Position numbers and translations under genes: made by a program. A DNA stretch of 64,000 bases from Betaproteobacteria bacterium (GTDB lineage: Bacteria > Pseudomonadota > Gammaproteobacteria > Burkholderiales > Burkholderiaceae_C): NCBI GenBank assembly GCA_025356445.1, contig JANXSZ010000016.1, positions 1-64,000 of the forward strand. Reading direction: 5' to 3'. A model generated the notes under the pieces. It ran no database searches. It was not told the DNA's origin and saw only the letters and a program-made list of their open reading frames with translations. Shown piece by piece: positions 16,779-26,007 of this stretch. Numbering within the stretch: the stretch's first letter is position 1; every line of letters starts with the position of its first letter.

Positions 16779-16815
16779 CAGGGGGTTAAGGGGCCTGAAA
16801 GGGCTTACCCCCCTG
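16779..16815 (+). other. Intercistronic hairpin between prkA and yeaH
   Basis: CAGGGGGTTAAG and CTTACCCCCCTG can form a 12-bp stem with one mismatch and a 13-base loop, ending about 5 bases before the AAGGAGGAA ribosome site of yeaH. No T-run follows, so it is not a typical terminator; it may protect the prkA transcript or set different expression levels of the two genes. Confidence 0.5.
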
Positions 16816-16834
16816 ACAACCAAGGAGGAACGCC

Positions 16835-18103
16835 ATGTCACTGCAAATCATTGACCGAAGGCTGGCGGGCAAAAACAAGTCCGTGGGCAACCGCGAGCGC
16901 TTTTTGCGCCGCTACAAATCTCAGATCAGCGACGCTGTGCGCCGCGCTGTTTCCGGCCGTGACATCCGCAACATGGAGCAAGCCGAGAACATCACTATCC
17001 CCAAGCGCGACATCAGCGAGCCGACTTTCCACCACGGCCAGGGCGGCACACGCGAAACAGTTCACCCTGGTAATCAAGACTACCTGCGCGGCGATCGCAT
17101 TGCCCGGCCCCAAGGTGGTGCAGGCGGTGGTGGCAGCCAAGCCAGTGATTCTGGTGAGGGCGAAGACGATTTCACCTTCACGCTCAGCAAAGAAGAGTTC
17201 ATGCAAATCTTCTTTGAAGACTTGGCCTTGCCACACCTGCTGCGCACCCAGATAGGCGACAACCCCGAGTGGAAAAGCCACCGCGCGGGCTACAGCCATG
17301 ACGGCACACCCAACAACCTGCACGTGGTGCGCTCCATGCGCGGTGCTCTGGGTCGCCGTATCGCCTTGGGTAACGCACCGCGTCGTGAACTTGAAGAAAA
17401 ACAGGCTCTGCTGGTCGAGTTCAAACGTTTCCCCGAAGGTCGCACTGCTGATATTGCAGCCTTGGAGCGCGAGATTGCGTTGCTTGAAAAACGCCTCAAA
17501 AAGATTCCTTTCCTTGACCCCATCGACCTGTGCTTTCGCAGCCGCGTCAAAGTCCCCGTGCCCACCAGCAAAGCGGTGATGTTTTGCTTGATGGACGTGT
17601 CTGGCTCGATGGACGAAGCGCGCAAAGACCTGTCCAAACGCTTTTTTATCCTGCTGTATTTGTTCCTTACCAGGCATTACGACAAGATCGACATCGTGTT
17701 CATCCGCCACCACACCCAGGCCCAAGAGGTGGACGAAGACGCCTTTTTCCATGCCAAAGAAAGCGGCGGCACCGTGGTCAGCAGCGCCTTGGTGCTGATG
17801 CACCAGATCATGGTGGCCCGCTACCCCAGCGGCGAATGGAACATCTATGGCGCACAGGCCAGCGATGGCGACAACTACACCAACGACAGTGCCCGCTGCC
17901 GCACGCTGTTGTCTGAAAAAATCTTGCCACTCTGCCGGTACTTTGCTTACGTGCAGGTGGCCGACGAAGAGCAAAACCTGTGGCAGGAGTACCAGCATCT
18001 GGAGGACGAGCACGCCAACTTTGCCATGCGCAAAGCCGTCGAGTCGTCGCAAATCTACCCGGTGTTCCGCGACCTCTTTAAAAAGGAAGGGGTGACTTCA
18101 TGA
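16835..18103 (+). CDS. yeaH: YeaH/YhbH family protein (DUF444, von Willebrand A-like)
   Basis: A 422-residue DUF444 protein. The N-terminus is basic and matches the family (IIDRRLAGKNKSVGNRERFL), a Gly/Ser-rich linker lies near residues 93-110, and the C-terminal half is a von Willebrand A-like domain with a complete metal site opening, DVSGSMDE (254-261). YeaH works with PrkA and SpoVR in stationary-phase and nitrogen-stress responses, though its biochemical role is not settled. A strong AAGGAGGAA lies upstream; its stop overlaps the spoVR start (ATGA), indicating coupled translation. Confidence 0.93.
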   Translation: MSLQIIDRRLAGKNKSVGNRERFLRRYKSQISDAVRRAVSGRDIRNMEQAENITIPKRDISEPTFHHGQGGTRETVHPGNQDYLRGDRIARPQGGAGGGGSQASDSGEGEDDFTFTLSKEEFMQIFFEDLALPHLLRTQIGDNPEWKSHRAGYSHDGTPNNLHVVRSMRGALGRRIALGNAPRRELEEKQALLVEFKRFPEGRTADIAALEREIALLEKRLKKIPFLDPIDLCFRSRVKVPVPTSKAVMFCLMDVSGSMDEARKDLSKRFFILLYLFLTRHYDKIDIVFIRHHTQAQEVDEDAFFHAKESGGTVVSSALVLMHQIMVARYPSGEWNIYGAQASDGDNYTNDSARCRTLLSEKILPLCRYFAYVQVADEEQNLWQEYQHLEDEHANFAMRKAVESSQIYPVFRDLFKKEGVTS

Positions 18104-19758
18104 ACACGATGAACGCAACCCACGCCAGCAGCACCATCAGTGCGGCGACGCATCCTATCCTCGAGCGGCGCAAAGGTGAAAATCTGAACCACATGCCCGT
18201 CACCGGCGACCGCCGCCCGTTGAGCGTGCTGCAAGCGCCTCACCCCGCACCACCGCGCGCTACGTCGCCCCTGCCTGACCCCAGCGACTGGACGTTCGAA
18301 CTGATTGACCGCTACCACGAGGTCATCCGCCAAACCGCTGAGCGCTTCGGCCTGGACACCTACCCCAACCAGCTCGAAGTCATCACCGCCGAGCAGATGA
18401 TGGACGCTTACGCCTCCGTCGGTATGCCCATCAACTACCGGCACTGGAGCTACGGCAAAGAGTTCATCTCCACCGAAAAAAAGTACCGCCGTGGCCACAT
18501 GGGGCTGGCGTATGAAATCGTCATCAATTCCAACCCCTGCATCAGCTATTTGATGGAAGAAAACACCACCGCCATGCAGGCACTGGTGATCGCCCACGCG
18601 GCCTACGGACACAACAGTTTTTTCAAAGGCAACTACCTGTTTCGCATGTGGACGGATGCGTCGTCCATCATCGACTACCTGGTCTACGCCCGCACCTACA
18701 TCGCCGATTGTGAAGAGCGCTATGGGCTGGAGACGGTGGAAGCGTTCCTTGATTCGTGCCACGCGCTCGCCAACCATGGCGTAGACCGCTATCGCCGCCC
18801 CAGCAAGCGCAGCTTGGCGCAAGAGGTGGCTGACCGCAAATCCCGCGCCGCCTATGCCCAAGCGCAGGTGAACGACCTGTGGCGTACCGTGCCCGTCAAA
18901 GAGGAAAAGGCAGAAAGCACCCAGACCACTGCCCGCTTTCCCCCTGAGCCGCAAGAAAACCTGCTGTACTTCATCGAAAAGAACGCCCCGCTGCTGGAGC
19001 CTTGGCAGCGTGAAGTGGTGCGCATCGTGCGCAAAGTGGCGCAGTATTTCTATCCGCAGCGCCAGACCCAGGTGATGAACGAAGGTTGGGCCACGTTTTG
19101 GCACCACAAGCTGCTCAACACGATGTACGACGATGGCCATTTGACCGATGGCGTGATGCTGGAGTGGCTGACCTCGCACACCAACGTGGTCTACCAACCC
19201 CCCGTGGGTCACCGCGCCTACAGCGGTATCAACCCCTATGCGCTGGGGTTTGCGATGTACACCGACATCAAACGCATCTGCGATAACCCCACGGAAGAAG
19301 ACCGTGCCTGGTTTCCCAACATCGCCGGTACACCTTGGCTGCCCACGCTGAACCATGCGATGCGCAATTTCAAAGATGAAAGCTTCATTGGCCAGTTCCT
19401 CAGTCCCAAGCTGATGCGCGATTTGCGCCTGTTCGCCATCAACGACGACGAAAAACAAAACGAGCTGGAAGTCTCGGCCATCCACGACGACGCTGGCTAC
19501 CAACGCCTGCGCCAAGCCATCTCTTTGCAATACGATCTGGGCACCCGTGAGCCGAACATCCAGGTCTGGAACGTGAACCTGCGCGGCGACCGCACGCTGA
19601 CCCTGCGCCACACCCAGTACAAGGATCGCCCCTTGAGCGACAGCACGTTGGAGGTGCTCAAACACACGGCCCGGCTGTGGGGTTTTGGCGTAGCGATGGA
19701 AAGCGTGAATGCCGCAGGTGATGTGACGAAGCAGTGGAGCGTGTCCAACCCCGCGTGA
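18100..19758 (+). CDS. spoVR: SpoVR family protein (YcgB-like)
   Basis: A 552-residue cytoplasmic protein of the SpoVR/YcgB family. Conserved stretches are IDRYHEVIRQTAERFGLDTYPNQ (residues 69-91), the HWSYGKEF segment, NEGWATFWHHKLLNTMYDDG and the NPYALGFAMYTDIKR motif. The histidine- and glutamate-rich NEGWATFWHH has the look of a metal site, but no reaction has been shown for this family to my knowledge. It is needed for spore cortex formation in Bacillus and co-occurs with prkA and yeaH in proteobacteria. Third gene of the sigma-54 operon, overlapping yeaH by four bases. Confidence 0.92.
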   Translation: MNTMNATHASSTISAATHPILERRKGENLNHMPVTGDRRPLSVLQAPHPAPPRATSPLPDPSDWTFELIDRYHEVIRQTAERFGLDTYPNQLEVITAEQMMDAYASVGMPINYRHWSYGKEFISTEKKYRRGHMGLAYEIVINSNPCISYLMEENTTAMQALVIAHAAYGHNSFFKGNYLFRMWTDASSIIDYLVYARTYIADCEERYGLETVEAFLDSCHALANHGVDRYRRPSKRSLAQEVADRKSRAAYAQAQVNDLWRTVPVKEEKAESTQTTARFPPEPQENLLYFIEKNAPLLEPWQREVVRIVRKVAQYFYPQRQTQVMNEGWATFWHHKLLNTMYDDGHLTDGVMLEWLTSHTNVVYQPPVGHRAYSGINPYALGFAMYTDIKRICDNPTEEDRAWFPNIAGTPWLPTLNHAMRNFKDESFIGQFLSPKLMRDLRLFAINDDEKQNELEVSAIHDDAGYQRLRQAISLQYDLGTREPNIQVWNVNLRGDRTLTLRHTQYKDRPLSDSTLEVLKHTARLWGFGVAMESVNAAGDVTKQWSVSNPA

Positions 19759-19762
19759 GCGC

Positions 19763-20026
19763 TCAAGGCTTGTATTGGGTGGGGCAATAGGCCCGGTTAA
19801 TGCCAGGAACCCGTAGCGCCGCGTGTTTGGTCGTTCGGTTAACTACTCGTTTGCGCCACATTCGGTAGGAGCTGGCTTTGAGCTGCTGGCGCATCAACCC
19901 AATCACCGCTGATTCGTTCAAGCCGTAGGTGGTCTGAATCGCATCAAACGGCGTACGGTCTTCCCAAGCCATTTCGATGACTCTGGAGAGGTCGCCTGGA
20001 TTAAAGTTGAAATCGGGTTTAGCCAT
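19763..20026 (-). CDS. DUF2805 / TIGR03643 family small protein
   Basis: An 87-residue basic protein that begins MAKPDFNFNPGDLSRVIEMAWEDRTPFDAI and ends in an Arg/Lys-rich tail. This matches a small conserved family (DUF2805, TIGR03643) of unknown role, in which residues 10-60 look like a helix-turn-helix-type helical domain (MAWEDRTPFDAIQTTYGLNE then VIGLMRQQLKASSYRMWRKR). The gene ends 4 bases from the convergent spoVR stop. Start ATG at 20026 is used. It lies 13 bases after the nucleotidase gene and may share its transcript. Confidence 0.75.
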   Translation of the reverse strand: MAKPDFNFNPGDLSRVIEMAWEDRTPFDAIQTTYGLNESAVIGLMRQQLKASSYRMWRKRVVNRTTKHAALRVPGINRAYCPTQYKP

Positions 20027-20038
20027 CAAATACAGACG

Positions 20039-20938
20039 TTATTCCACATTTGATACCCCACTTGCCACATGCCCTGCTGGCACATGCAGGGCGGCAGATT
20101 CGATGTGGCCGGTTTGGTCGTCAAAGAAAAAATCAGGCTCGAACTCGCGCAAAAACTCGCCTTTCGCCAAACCGCCCAGGAACATGGCTTCGTCCACGCT
20201 GATGTTCCAGGCCATGAGCGTGCGGATGGCGCGCTCATGGGCAGGGGCGCTGCGTGCGGTGACGAGTGCGGTGCGCACCCGCATACGGGGCGTGCCTTCT
20301 TGCTGCAATCTTTGTAGCGCCATCAGCAGGGGCTTAAAGGGGCCATCAGGCAACGGTTTACTGGCGTGGTCTTTTTCGTGCTTTTGAAACGCGGGCAGGC
20401 CATCGGCTTGGTAAACGCGCTCAGCTTCGTCCGAAAACAGCACCGCATCACCGTCAAATGCGATGCGTAACTCATCAGGGAAGTGGTCTTGGGCGCGGGC
20501 CGAGTGGGTGGCGACGGTAGCGGCGGGGAAGCCCAGCTTCAGCGCTTCACGCACGTCCTCGGGATTGGCTGAGAGAAACAGGTTGGCTTGCAAAGGTGTC
20601 AGGTAGCGATAGGGGTCCCGGCCTCGGGTGAACACGCCACGGGCGACTTTCAGATCATGTTTTTCAACGGACTTGAACACCCGCAAGCCCGATACCGGGT
20701 CATTGCGCGACAGGATGACGACTTCAACCCGCTGGTGTTCATCGTCATTGAAGGCCAGCAGTTTTTTAACCAGTGCAAAAGCCACGCCAGGCTTGGCGGG
20801 TTCGTCGAGGCGTTCGCGCTGGAGTCGCATGTAGGCCGTGTCATCGGATGGATTGAAGACTTGGTTTTCTTCCTCCAGGTCAAACAGCGCACGCGATGAG
20901 ATAGCGACGACGAGTTGGTTGTTGAGGGTGATGGCCAT
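20039..20938 (-). CDS. 5'-nucleotidase (cytosolic NT5C1-like)
   Basis: A 299-residue protein of the cytosolic 5'-nucleotidase family (PF06189), which removes the phosphate from AMP, IMP and related nucleotides. The opening LVVAISSRALFDLEEEN and the FDGDAVLFSDEAERVY block, with the DxD-like nucleophile region of HAD-type enzymes, are characteristic, as are TALVTARSAPAHERAIRTL and the late DQTGHIESA. It follows gspF by three bases on the same strand and probably shares the type II secretion transcript, although no functional link is known. Confidence 0.8.
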   Translation of the reverse strand: MAITLNNQLVVAISSRALFDLEEENQVFNPSDDTAYMRLQRERLDEPAKPGVAFALVKKLLAFNDDEHQRVEVVILSRNDPVSGLRVFKSVEKHDLKVARGVFTRGRDPYRYLTPLQANLFLSANPEDVREALKLGFPAATVATHSARAQDHFPDELRIAFDGDAVLFSDEAERVYQADGLPAFQKHEKDHASKPLPDGPFKPLLMALQRLQQEGTPRMRVRTALVTARSAPAHERAIRTLMAWNISVDEAMFLGGLAKGEFLREFEPDFFFDDQTGHIESAALHVPAGHVASGVSNVE

Positions 20939-20941
20939 GGT

Positions 20942-22192
20942 TCATTTCACCCATTGGTTCAGTTGGATGATGGGCATCAGTACCGCCAACACAATCAGCA
21001 TCACCACCAGCCCCATCGCCACAATCAGCAGCGGCTCCAGGATGGTGGCGAGTTGCATGGCGCGACGCTGAACTTCGGTGCTGAGTTGGTTGGCCGCACG
21101 CTGCAACATCACGGGCAGTTGGCCGGTTTGCTCGCCCAACCTGGCGAACATGCTGAGCAAGCCAGGGAAGCGTTTCTTTTGTGCCAGTGCGGATGCCAGC
21201 GGCGCGCCTTCGCGTACCAGAACCAAGGCGTTCAGCGCGTCTTCGCGCATGGCGCGGTTGTTCAGGGTTTCAGCGGCCGCTTGCAGTGCTTTCAGAATCG
21301 GTACCCCAGCCGAGGCGAGCATGGCGAGCGTGCTGGCGAAGCGGGCGGCGTTGTAGCCCCGGGCGAGTTTGCCAACCAGGGGTAAATTGAGCCAGGCGGC
21401 ATCAAATTTTTGACGAAATGTCTCGATGGTGAGCGCCTGTCGTGCTGTGACTGCTATCAAAATAACAGCGCCCAGCATCAGCCAACCCCAGTTGCGCACC
21501 AGGCTGCTGACGTTCAGCATCAGTTGTGTCAGGAAGGGCAATGCACGTTTGCTGCCCGCGAACACGCTGGCGACTTGGGGCACCACGTAGCTGACCAGAA
21601 AGATCACGATGGCGATGGCCACCAGGGTGACGATGGCCGGGTAAAGCGCAGCACCGATCAGCTTGGCTTTCAGGGCTTGTTGCTCCTCCAAATCGTCAGC
21701 CAAACGCTCCAGCACCAGCCCCAGGCTACCGCTTTGCTCGCCTGCACCAATCACGGCACAGTAAATGTCGGTGAATTCAGCGGGGTGCTGTGACAGGGCT
21801 TTGGCGAAGGGCGCACCACCGTTGACTTCGGCACGCAGGGCGGCCACAAGGTTGCGCTGCTTTTCGTCTTCTGCTTCATCGCTCAGGGCCGTCAGTGCAC
21901 GCTCCAGCGGCAAACCGGCGGCGACCAGCCCGGCGACTTGCCGCGTCCATACCGCCAAGCCGGTTTTGCTGAATACGCGGGGTGCCATCAAGCGGCCCAG
22001 CCAGCTGCCATCTGGCCCGCCGACGATGCCCGAGCGGTTGGCAGCGTCGCTGGCGCTGACGGGGGTGACGCTCAGGGGAACCAGATTTTGCAGCCGCAGT
22101 GCGCTGCGGGCGGCACGGGCGGTGTCCGCTTCTATCGTGTTTTTGCGGGTTTTACCCTCGCTGTCGAGGGCTTCATAGCTGTAGGCAGGCAT
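20942..22192 (-). CDS. gspF: Type II secretion inner-membrane platform protein GspF
   Basis: A 416-residue protein with the duplicated T2SSF domain. It starts MPAYSYEALDSEGKTRKNTIEADTA, as GspF proteins do, and carries GAGEQSG in the first repeat and ARLGEQTGQLPVML in the second, with three membrane segments (around residues 180, 230 and the C-terminal VAMGLVVMLIVLAVLMPI). GspF is the inner-membrane core that meets the GspE ATPase to drive pseudopilus assembly. It follows gspE after 35 bases. Confidence 0.93.
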   Translation of the reverse strand: MPAYSYEALDSEGKTRKNTIEADTARAARSALRLQNLVPLSVTPVSASDAANRSGIVGGPDGSWLGRLMAPRVFSKTGLAVWTRQVAGLVAAGLPLERALTALSDEAEDEKQRNLVAALRAEVNGGAPFAKALSQHPAEFTDIYCAVIGAGEQSGSLGLVLERLADDLEEQQALKAKLIGAALYPAIVTLVAIAIVIFLVSYVVPQVASVFAGSKRALPFLTQLMLNVSSLVRNWGWLMLGAVILIAVTARQALTIETFRQKFDAAWLNLPLVGKLARGYNAARFASTLAMLASAGVPILKALQAAAETLNNRAMREDALNALVLVREGAPLASALAQKKRFPGLLSMFARLGEQTGQLPVMLQRAANQLSTEVQRRAMQLATILEPLLIVAMGLVVMLIVLAVLMPIIQLNQWVK

Positions 22193-22227
22193 GGCGGTCT
22201 TGGTTGGAGGCTGGGCTGACTTGCCGC

Positions 22228-23718
22228 TCAGTCCCGGGTGACGCGCAACAGCTCTTCACGCGTGGTGATGCCCTGCGCCACCAGGCGTTCGCCGTCTTCG
22301 CGCATCAGCGTCATGCCCGTGGCCAGCGCGGCGGTACGGATGTCGGCTTCCGAGGCGCGGCCATGGATTTGGGCGCGGATAGCGTCGTCGGTCACGAGCA
22401 GCTCAAACACGCCGGTACGGCCCTGGTAGCCTGTGCCGCCGCAATGGCTACAGATGGAAAACAAGTGCTTGGGCACGCTGCCAGGGAACATGGCGTCGAT
22501 TTGTTCCAGGCTGTCGCCCGCGTCTGAGGTGTCGGTGGGCGCCTTGCTCAGCTTGCCCGTACCTTGGCAGGGTTGGCAGCGTTTGCGCACGAGCCGCTGG
22601 GCCAGCACGCCCAAGAGCGATGAGCTGAGCAAAAACGGCTCAATGCCCATGTCACCCAGTCGGGTGATGGCGCTGGTGGCATCGTTGGTGTGCAAAGTTG
22701 CTAGCACCAAATGGCCAGTCAGTGAGGCCTGAATGGCGATTTGTGCAGTTTCAAAATCGCGGATCTCCCCGATCATGATGACATCCGGGTCTTGCCGCAG
22801 GATGGCGCGCAGGGCTTTGGCGAAGGTCAAATCAATTTTGGCGTTGACCTGGGTTTGACCGACGCCGGGCAGTTCGTACTCGATGGGGTCTTCCACCGTC
22901 ATGATGTTGCCCGCGCTGGCGTCGAGTTCTGAGAGGGCTGCGTACAGCGTGGTTGTTTTGCCAGAACCCGTCGGGCCCGTTACCAAAATGATGCCATGGG
23001 GCTGCGAAATCAGTGTTTGCAAGCGGCTGAGCGCATCGCCCTGCATTCCCACCGAGGCCAGATTGAGCGTGCCGCCGCTTTTGTCGAGCAACCGCAGCAC
23101 GGCGCGTTCTCCGTGGGCACTGGGCAGGGTGCTGACGCGCACATCCACCGCGCGGGTGCCGATGCGCAGGCTGATGCGGCCATCTTGGGGCAGGCGTTTT
23201 TCGGAAATATCCAGATCGGCCATGATTTTCAGGCGCGAAATCAGCGCAGCATGCAGCGCTCGGTTGGGCTGCACCACCTCGCGCAGGCGGCCATCGACGC
23301 GAAAGCGCACGGATGAATGGCGCTCATAGGGTTCGATGTGGATGTCACTCGCACCATCGCGGGCGGCTTGCGTCAGCAGCGCGTTCAGCATGCGGATGAT
23401 GGGCGCATCATCGCTGGTTTCCAGCAAATCCTCAATGGCGGGCAGGTCTTGCATCATGCGCGACAGGTCGGCATCGCTTTCGACTTCGCTGACCACCGAG
23501 GCGGCGTTGGATTCGCCGTTGGCGTAGGCTGCAGAGATGCGGTTCATCAGCGCGCCGTGGTCTTCGGTCTCGATATGCTGCACCGGGTATTTGCGCGTGA
23601 CTTCGCTCAGACCGCTGGCGTTCGTGGCAGGGTGCAGCCAGAGGGTGAGCTCACCCGATTTGTCCTCCAGCAGCAACTGCTGCACGCGGGCAAAGGCGTA
23701 GGGCAGAGGGTAGCGCAT
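22228..23718 (-). CDS. gspE: Type II secretion ATPase GspE
   Basis: A 496-residue hexameric ATPase. The N-terminal domain precedes the core, which has Walker A GPTGSGKTT (248-256), the Asp box near 262-280, Walker B VIMIGEIRD (313-321), and a zinc-binding domain with cysteine pairs CQPC (381-384) and CSHC (423-426). The linker between the two pairs is about 38 residues, within the GspE range. It powers pseudopilus assembly from the cytoplasmic face, docking on GspL and GspF. The start lies only two bases from the gspD stop. Confidence 0.95.
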   Translation of the reverse strand: MRYPLPYAFARVQQLLLEDKSGELTLWLHPATNASGLSEVTRKYPVQHIETEDHGALMNRISAAYANGESNAASVVSEVESDADLSRMMQDLPAIEDLLETSDDAPIIRMLNALLTQAARDGASDIHIEPYERHSSVRFRVDGRLREVVQPNRALHAALISRLKIMADLDISEKRLPQDGRISLRIGTRAVDVRVSTLPSAHGERAVLRLLDKSGGTLNLASVGMQGDALSRLQTLISQPHGIILVTGPTGSGKTTTLYAALSELDASAGNIMTVEDPIEYELPGVGQTQVNAKIDLTFAKALRAILRQDPDVIMIGEIRDFETAQIAIQASLTGHLVLATLHTNDATSAITRLGDMGIEPFLLSSSLLGVLAQRLVRKRCQPCQGTGKLSKAPTDTSDAGDSLEQIDAMFPGSVPKHLFSICSHCGGTGYQGRTGVFELLVTDDAIRAQIHGRASEADIRTAALATGMTLMREDGERLVAQGITTREELLRVTRD

Positions 23719-23720
23719 GG

Positions 23721-26003
23721 TTATTTGGCGCCGCTTTGGCCGGGTTCGAGCGCGGGCCGGTTCGGCGACACGATGGAGGGGAATATCGGCGCTTCATTGA
23801 CGGGCACCGTTTTGCTGGGCACGGGCTGCGAGGCGCGCTGTATGCCACGCATTTGCTCGTAGCGTTCGATCGACAGGGCATCGGTGCTCTCGGCGTCACG
23901 CACCACCACGGGGCGCAAAAACACCATCAGGTTGGTTTTTTTGCGCGAGCGGCTTTCGCTTTTGAACAGGTTGCCGATGAACGGAATATCAGCCGCGCCG
24001 GGTACTTTCTCCTTGTTGCCCGAGAACTCGTCTTGCAGCAAACCGCCCAGCACCACCACCGCGCCGTCGTCCACAATCACGGTGGACTCGATCACCCGCT
24101 TGTTCGTGGTCGGGCCTTGAGCGTTGTTGATGGTGGACGCCTGCACGCTGGACACCTCCTGGAACACCTGCAGTTTGATGGTGCCGTTTTCGCTGATTTG
24201 CGGCTTGATGCGCAGTGTCAGGCCGACGTCTTTGCGCTCAATGGTCTGGAACGGGTTCACCGTGCTGCCCGAGGTGCCGGTGTTGGTGAACTGGCCGGTC
24301 AGGAAGGGGCGGTTTTCACCGACGGAGATTTTGGCTTCTTCGTTGTCCAGGGTCAGGATATTGGGCGTGGACAGCACGTTGCCATCGCCCGAGCTTTCCA
24401 GAATATTCGCCAAGAAACCCAGTACATAAACGCCGTTGGTGCGGTGCGCAATGCCGAAATTGCCGCCAGTGGACGGCAGCACTTTGCCCGCGCCTGCGGC
24501 CAGCGACAAGATGTTGGCGCCGGCCACACCCGCCGTGAAATTGGTACCCAAAATACCGATGTTGCTGCCCCCAGCCTGGCCCAATGCGCCTTGCCACTGG
24601 ATGCCGAAATCGGCGGCCTTTTCGGCGCTGATTTCGGCAATCAGGCTTTCCACAAACACCTGGGCACGCCGGGCATCGAGCTTGTCGATGACGGCCCGCA
24701 ACTGCCGGTATTGCGGCTCAGAGGCTGTGATGATGAGGGTGTTGGTGGCCGGGTCGGCCTGGATCTGCCCGCCGGTAGACGGCTGGCTGCCACTGGCCGA
24801 CGAGAACGACGTGCTGGTGGTGCTGCCACTGCTTGCGCTGGTGCCCGTGGTGCCGCCAAAGCCACTGGTGGTGGGGGCGCTGGGGGTGGTGGTGCTCAGC
24901 CCGCCAGTACTGGTGGCCGCCGATGTGCCCGAGCTGGTGAGTGCGGCGCGCAGCGTCACGGCCAGCTTGGTGGCGTCGGCGTTTTTCAGGTGGACGACGT
25001 AGATGTTGCCCGCACCACCGTTGTTCAGGTTGTTCGGCTGGTCGAGCTTGGCCACGAGCGACTTGACCAGCGCCACGCGGGCCGGGTTGGCCGCACGCAA
25101 GATCAAGCTGTTGCTGCGCGGCTCTGCGACCAGCGTGGTGCGGTAGGCTGTATCGGCTTGGCCAGCACCCGCCGCACCAGGTGTGGCGCCGGACTCAATC
25201 AGTTTGCCCACCAACACGGCCATATCGGACGCAATGGCGTGCTTCAGCGGGATGACCTCCACATCAGAGGCGTTCGACACGTCCAGCGCGGCCACGATGC
25301 GGGCGATGCGTTGCAGGTTTTCGGCGTAATCGGTGATGACCAGCGCGTTGGTGCCGGGGTTCACGTTGATGGTGTTGTTGGGGCTGATGAGGGGCCGCAA
25401 AACCGGTACCAGGTTGTTGGCACTCTCAAAGTTCAGCTGGAAAATTTGCGTTTGTATCTGGCTGCCCGTGCCCTTGACGGCACCGACCGACACGGGCCCG
25501 CCTTGCAGCTTGGCATCAGCCTCGGGTACCACCTTGTATAGCCCGGACGATTCCACCACGGTAAAGCCTTGCAGCCGGATGATGGCCAAGAACTGGTTGT
25601 AGGCGACCTGTGGCGTCACGGGGCGCTCGGTGTTCATGTTGATGTTGCCTTTGACGCGTGGGTCAATCACCATGTTGCGCCCTGTCATCACACCCACGGC
25701 ACGGGCCACGGCGTCAATTTCAGCATTCACAAAGTTCAGCGTCACAGCCTCTCCGGGCTTGAAGCTGGCCAGCGGCGCAGCGGAATCGCTGCCGCTTGCA
25801 CGGGCGGTGTTGCTGTTGCTGGCTGGTGCTGGCAGCGGTGCCGGGTTGCCCTGCACCACGGGCGGTGTACCGGGCGGAGGTGCCATTGGCATGATGCCGG
25901 GGGTAGCAGGTTGTGCTTGTGCATTAAAAAGGCCTGTAGAGCAAGCCAGTAGGGCACTGAAAGCTATAAATAGCGTAGCGTTTTGAGAGGAAGAGCGCGT
26001 CAT
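23721..26003 (-). CDS. gspD: Type II secretion secretin GspD
   Basis: A 760-residue outer-membrane secretin. A signal peptide (TLFIAFSALLACSTGLFNAQA) is followed by the N0 domain (AVTLNFVNAEIDAVARAVG), N1-N3 domains, and the C-terminal secretin domain with the VPGAADIPFIGNLF motif near the end. A Ser/Thr/Gly-rich linker of about 50 residues lies in the N3 region, longer than in many relatives. The multimer forms the exit pore for folded exoproteins. Start 26003 is chosen because longer frames run into gspN. The signal-peptide region contains a GCTATAAATAGC palindrome. Confidence 0.93.
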   Translation of the reverse strand: MTRSSSQNATLFIAFSALLACSTGLFNAQAQPATPGIMPMAPPPGTPPVVQGNPAPLPAPASNSNTARASGSDSAAPLASFKPGEAVTLNFVNAEIDAVARAVGVMTGRNMVIDPRVKGNINMNTERPVTPQVAYNQFLAIIRLQGFTVVESSGLYKVVPEADAKLQGGPVSVGAVKGTGSQIQTQIFQLNFESANNLVPVLRPLISPNNTINVNPGTNALVITDYAENLQRIARIVAALDVSNASDVEVIPLKHAIASDMAVLVGKLIESGATPGAAGAGQADTAYRTTLVAEPRSNSLILRAANPARVALVKSLVAKLDQPNNLNNGGAGNIYVVHLKNADATKLAVTLRAALTSSGTSAATSTGGLSTTTPSAPTTSGFGGTTGTSASSGSTTSTSFSSASGSQPSTGGQIQADPATNTLIITASEPQYRQLRAVIDKLDARRAQVFVESLIAEISAEKAADFGIQWQGALGQAGGSNIGILGTNFTAGVAGANILSLAAGAGKVLPSTGGNFGIAHRTNGVYVLGFLANILESSGDGNVLSTPNILTLDNEEAKISVGENRPFLTGQFTNTGTSGSTVNPFQTIERKDVGLTLRIKPQISENGTIKLQVFQEVSSVQASTINNAQGPTTNKRVIESTVIVDDGAVVVLGGLLQDEFSGNKEKVPGAADIPFIGNLFKSESRSRKKTNLMVFLRPVVVRDAESTDALSIERYEQMRGIQRASQPVPSKTVPVNEAPIFPSIVSPNRPALEPGQSGAK

Positions 26004-26007
26004 AGAC

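Noticed and set aside
16838-19665. Long open frames (404 and 536 codons) antisense to yeaH and spoVR
   Set aside because: No domain, start context or plausible composition; yeaH and spoVR are clear on the other strand.
23736-25541. A 601-codon open frame antisense to gspD
   Set aside because: It is a mirror of high third-position GC in gspD; its translation is His/Arg/Gly-rich without motifs, and gspD is certain.
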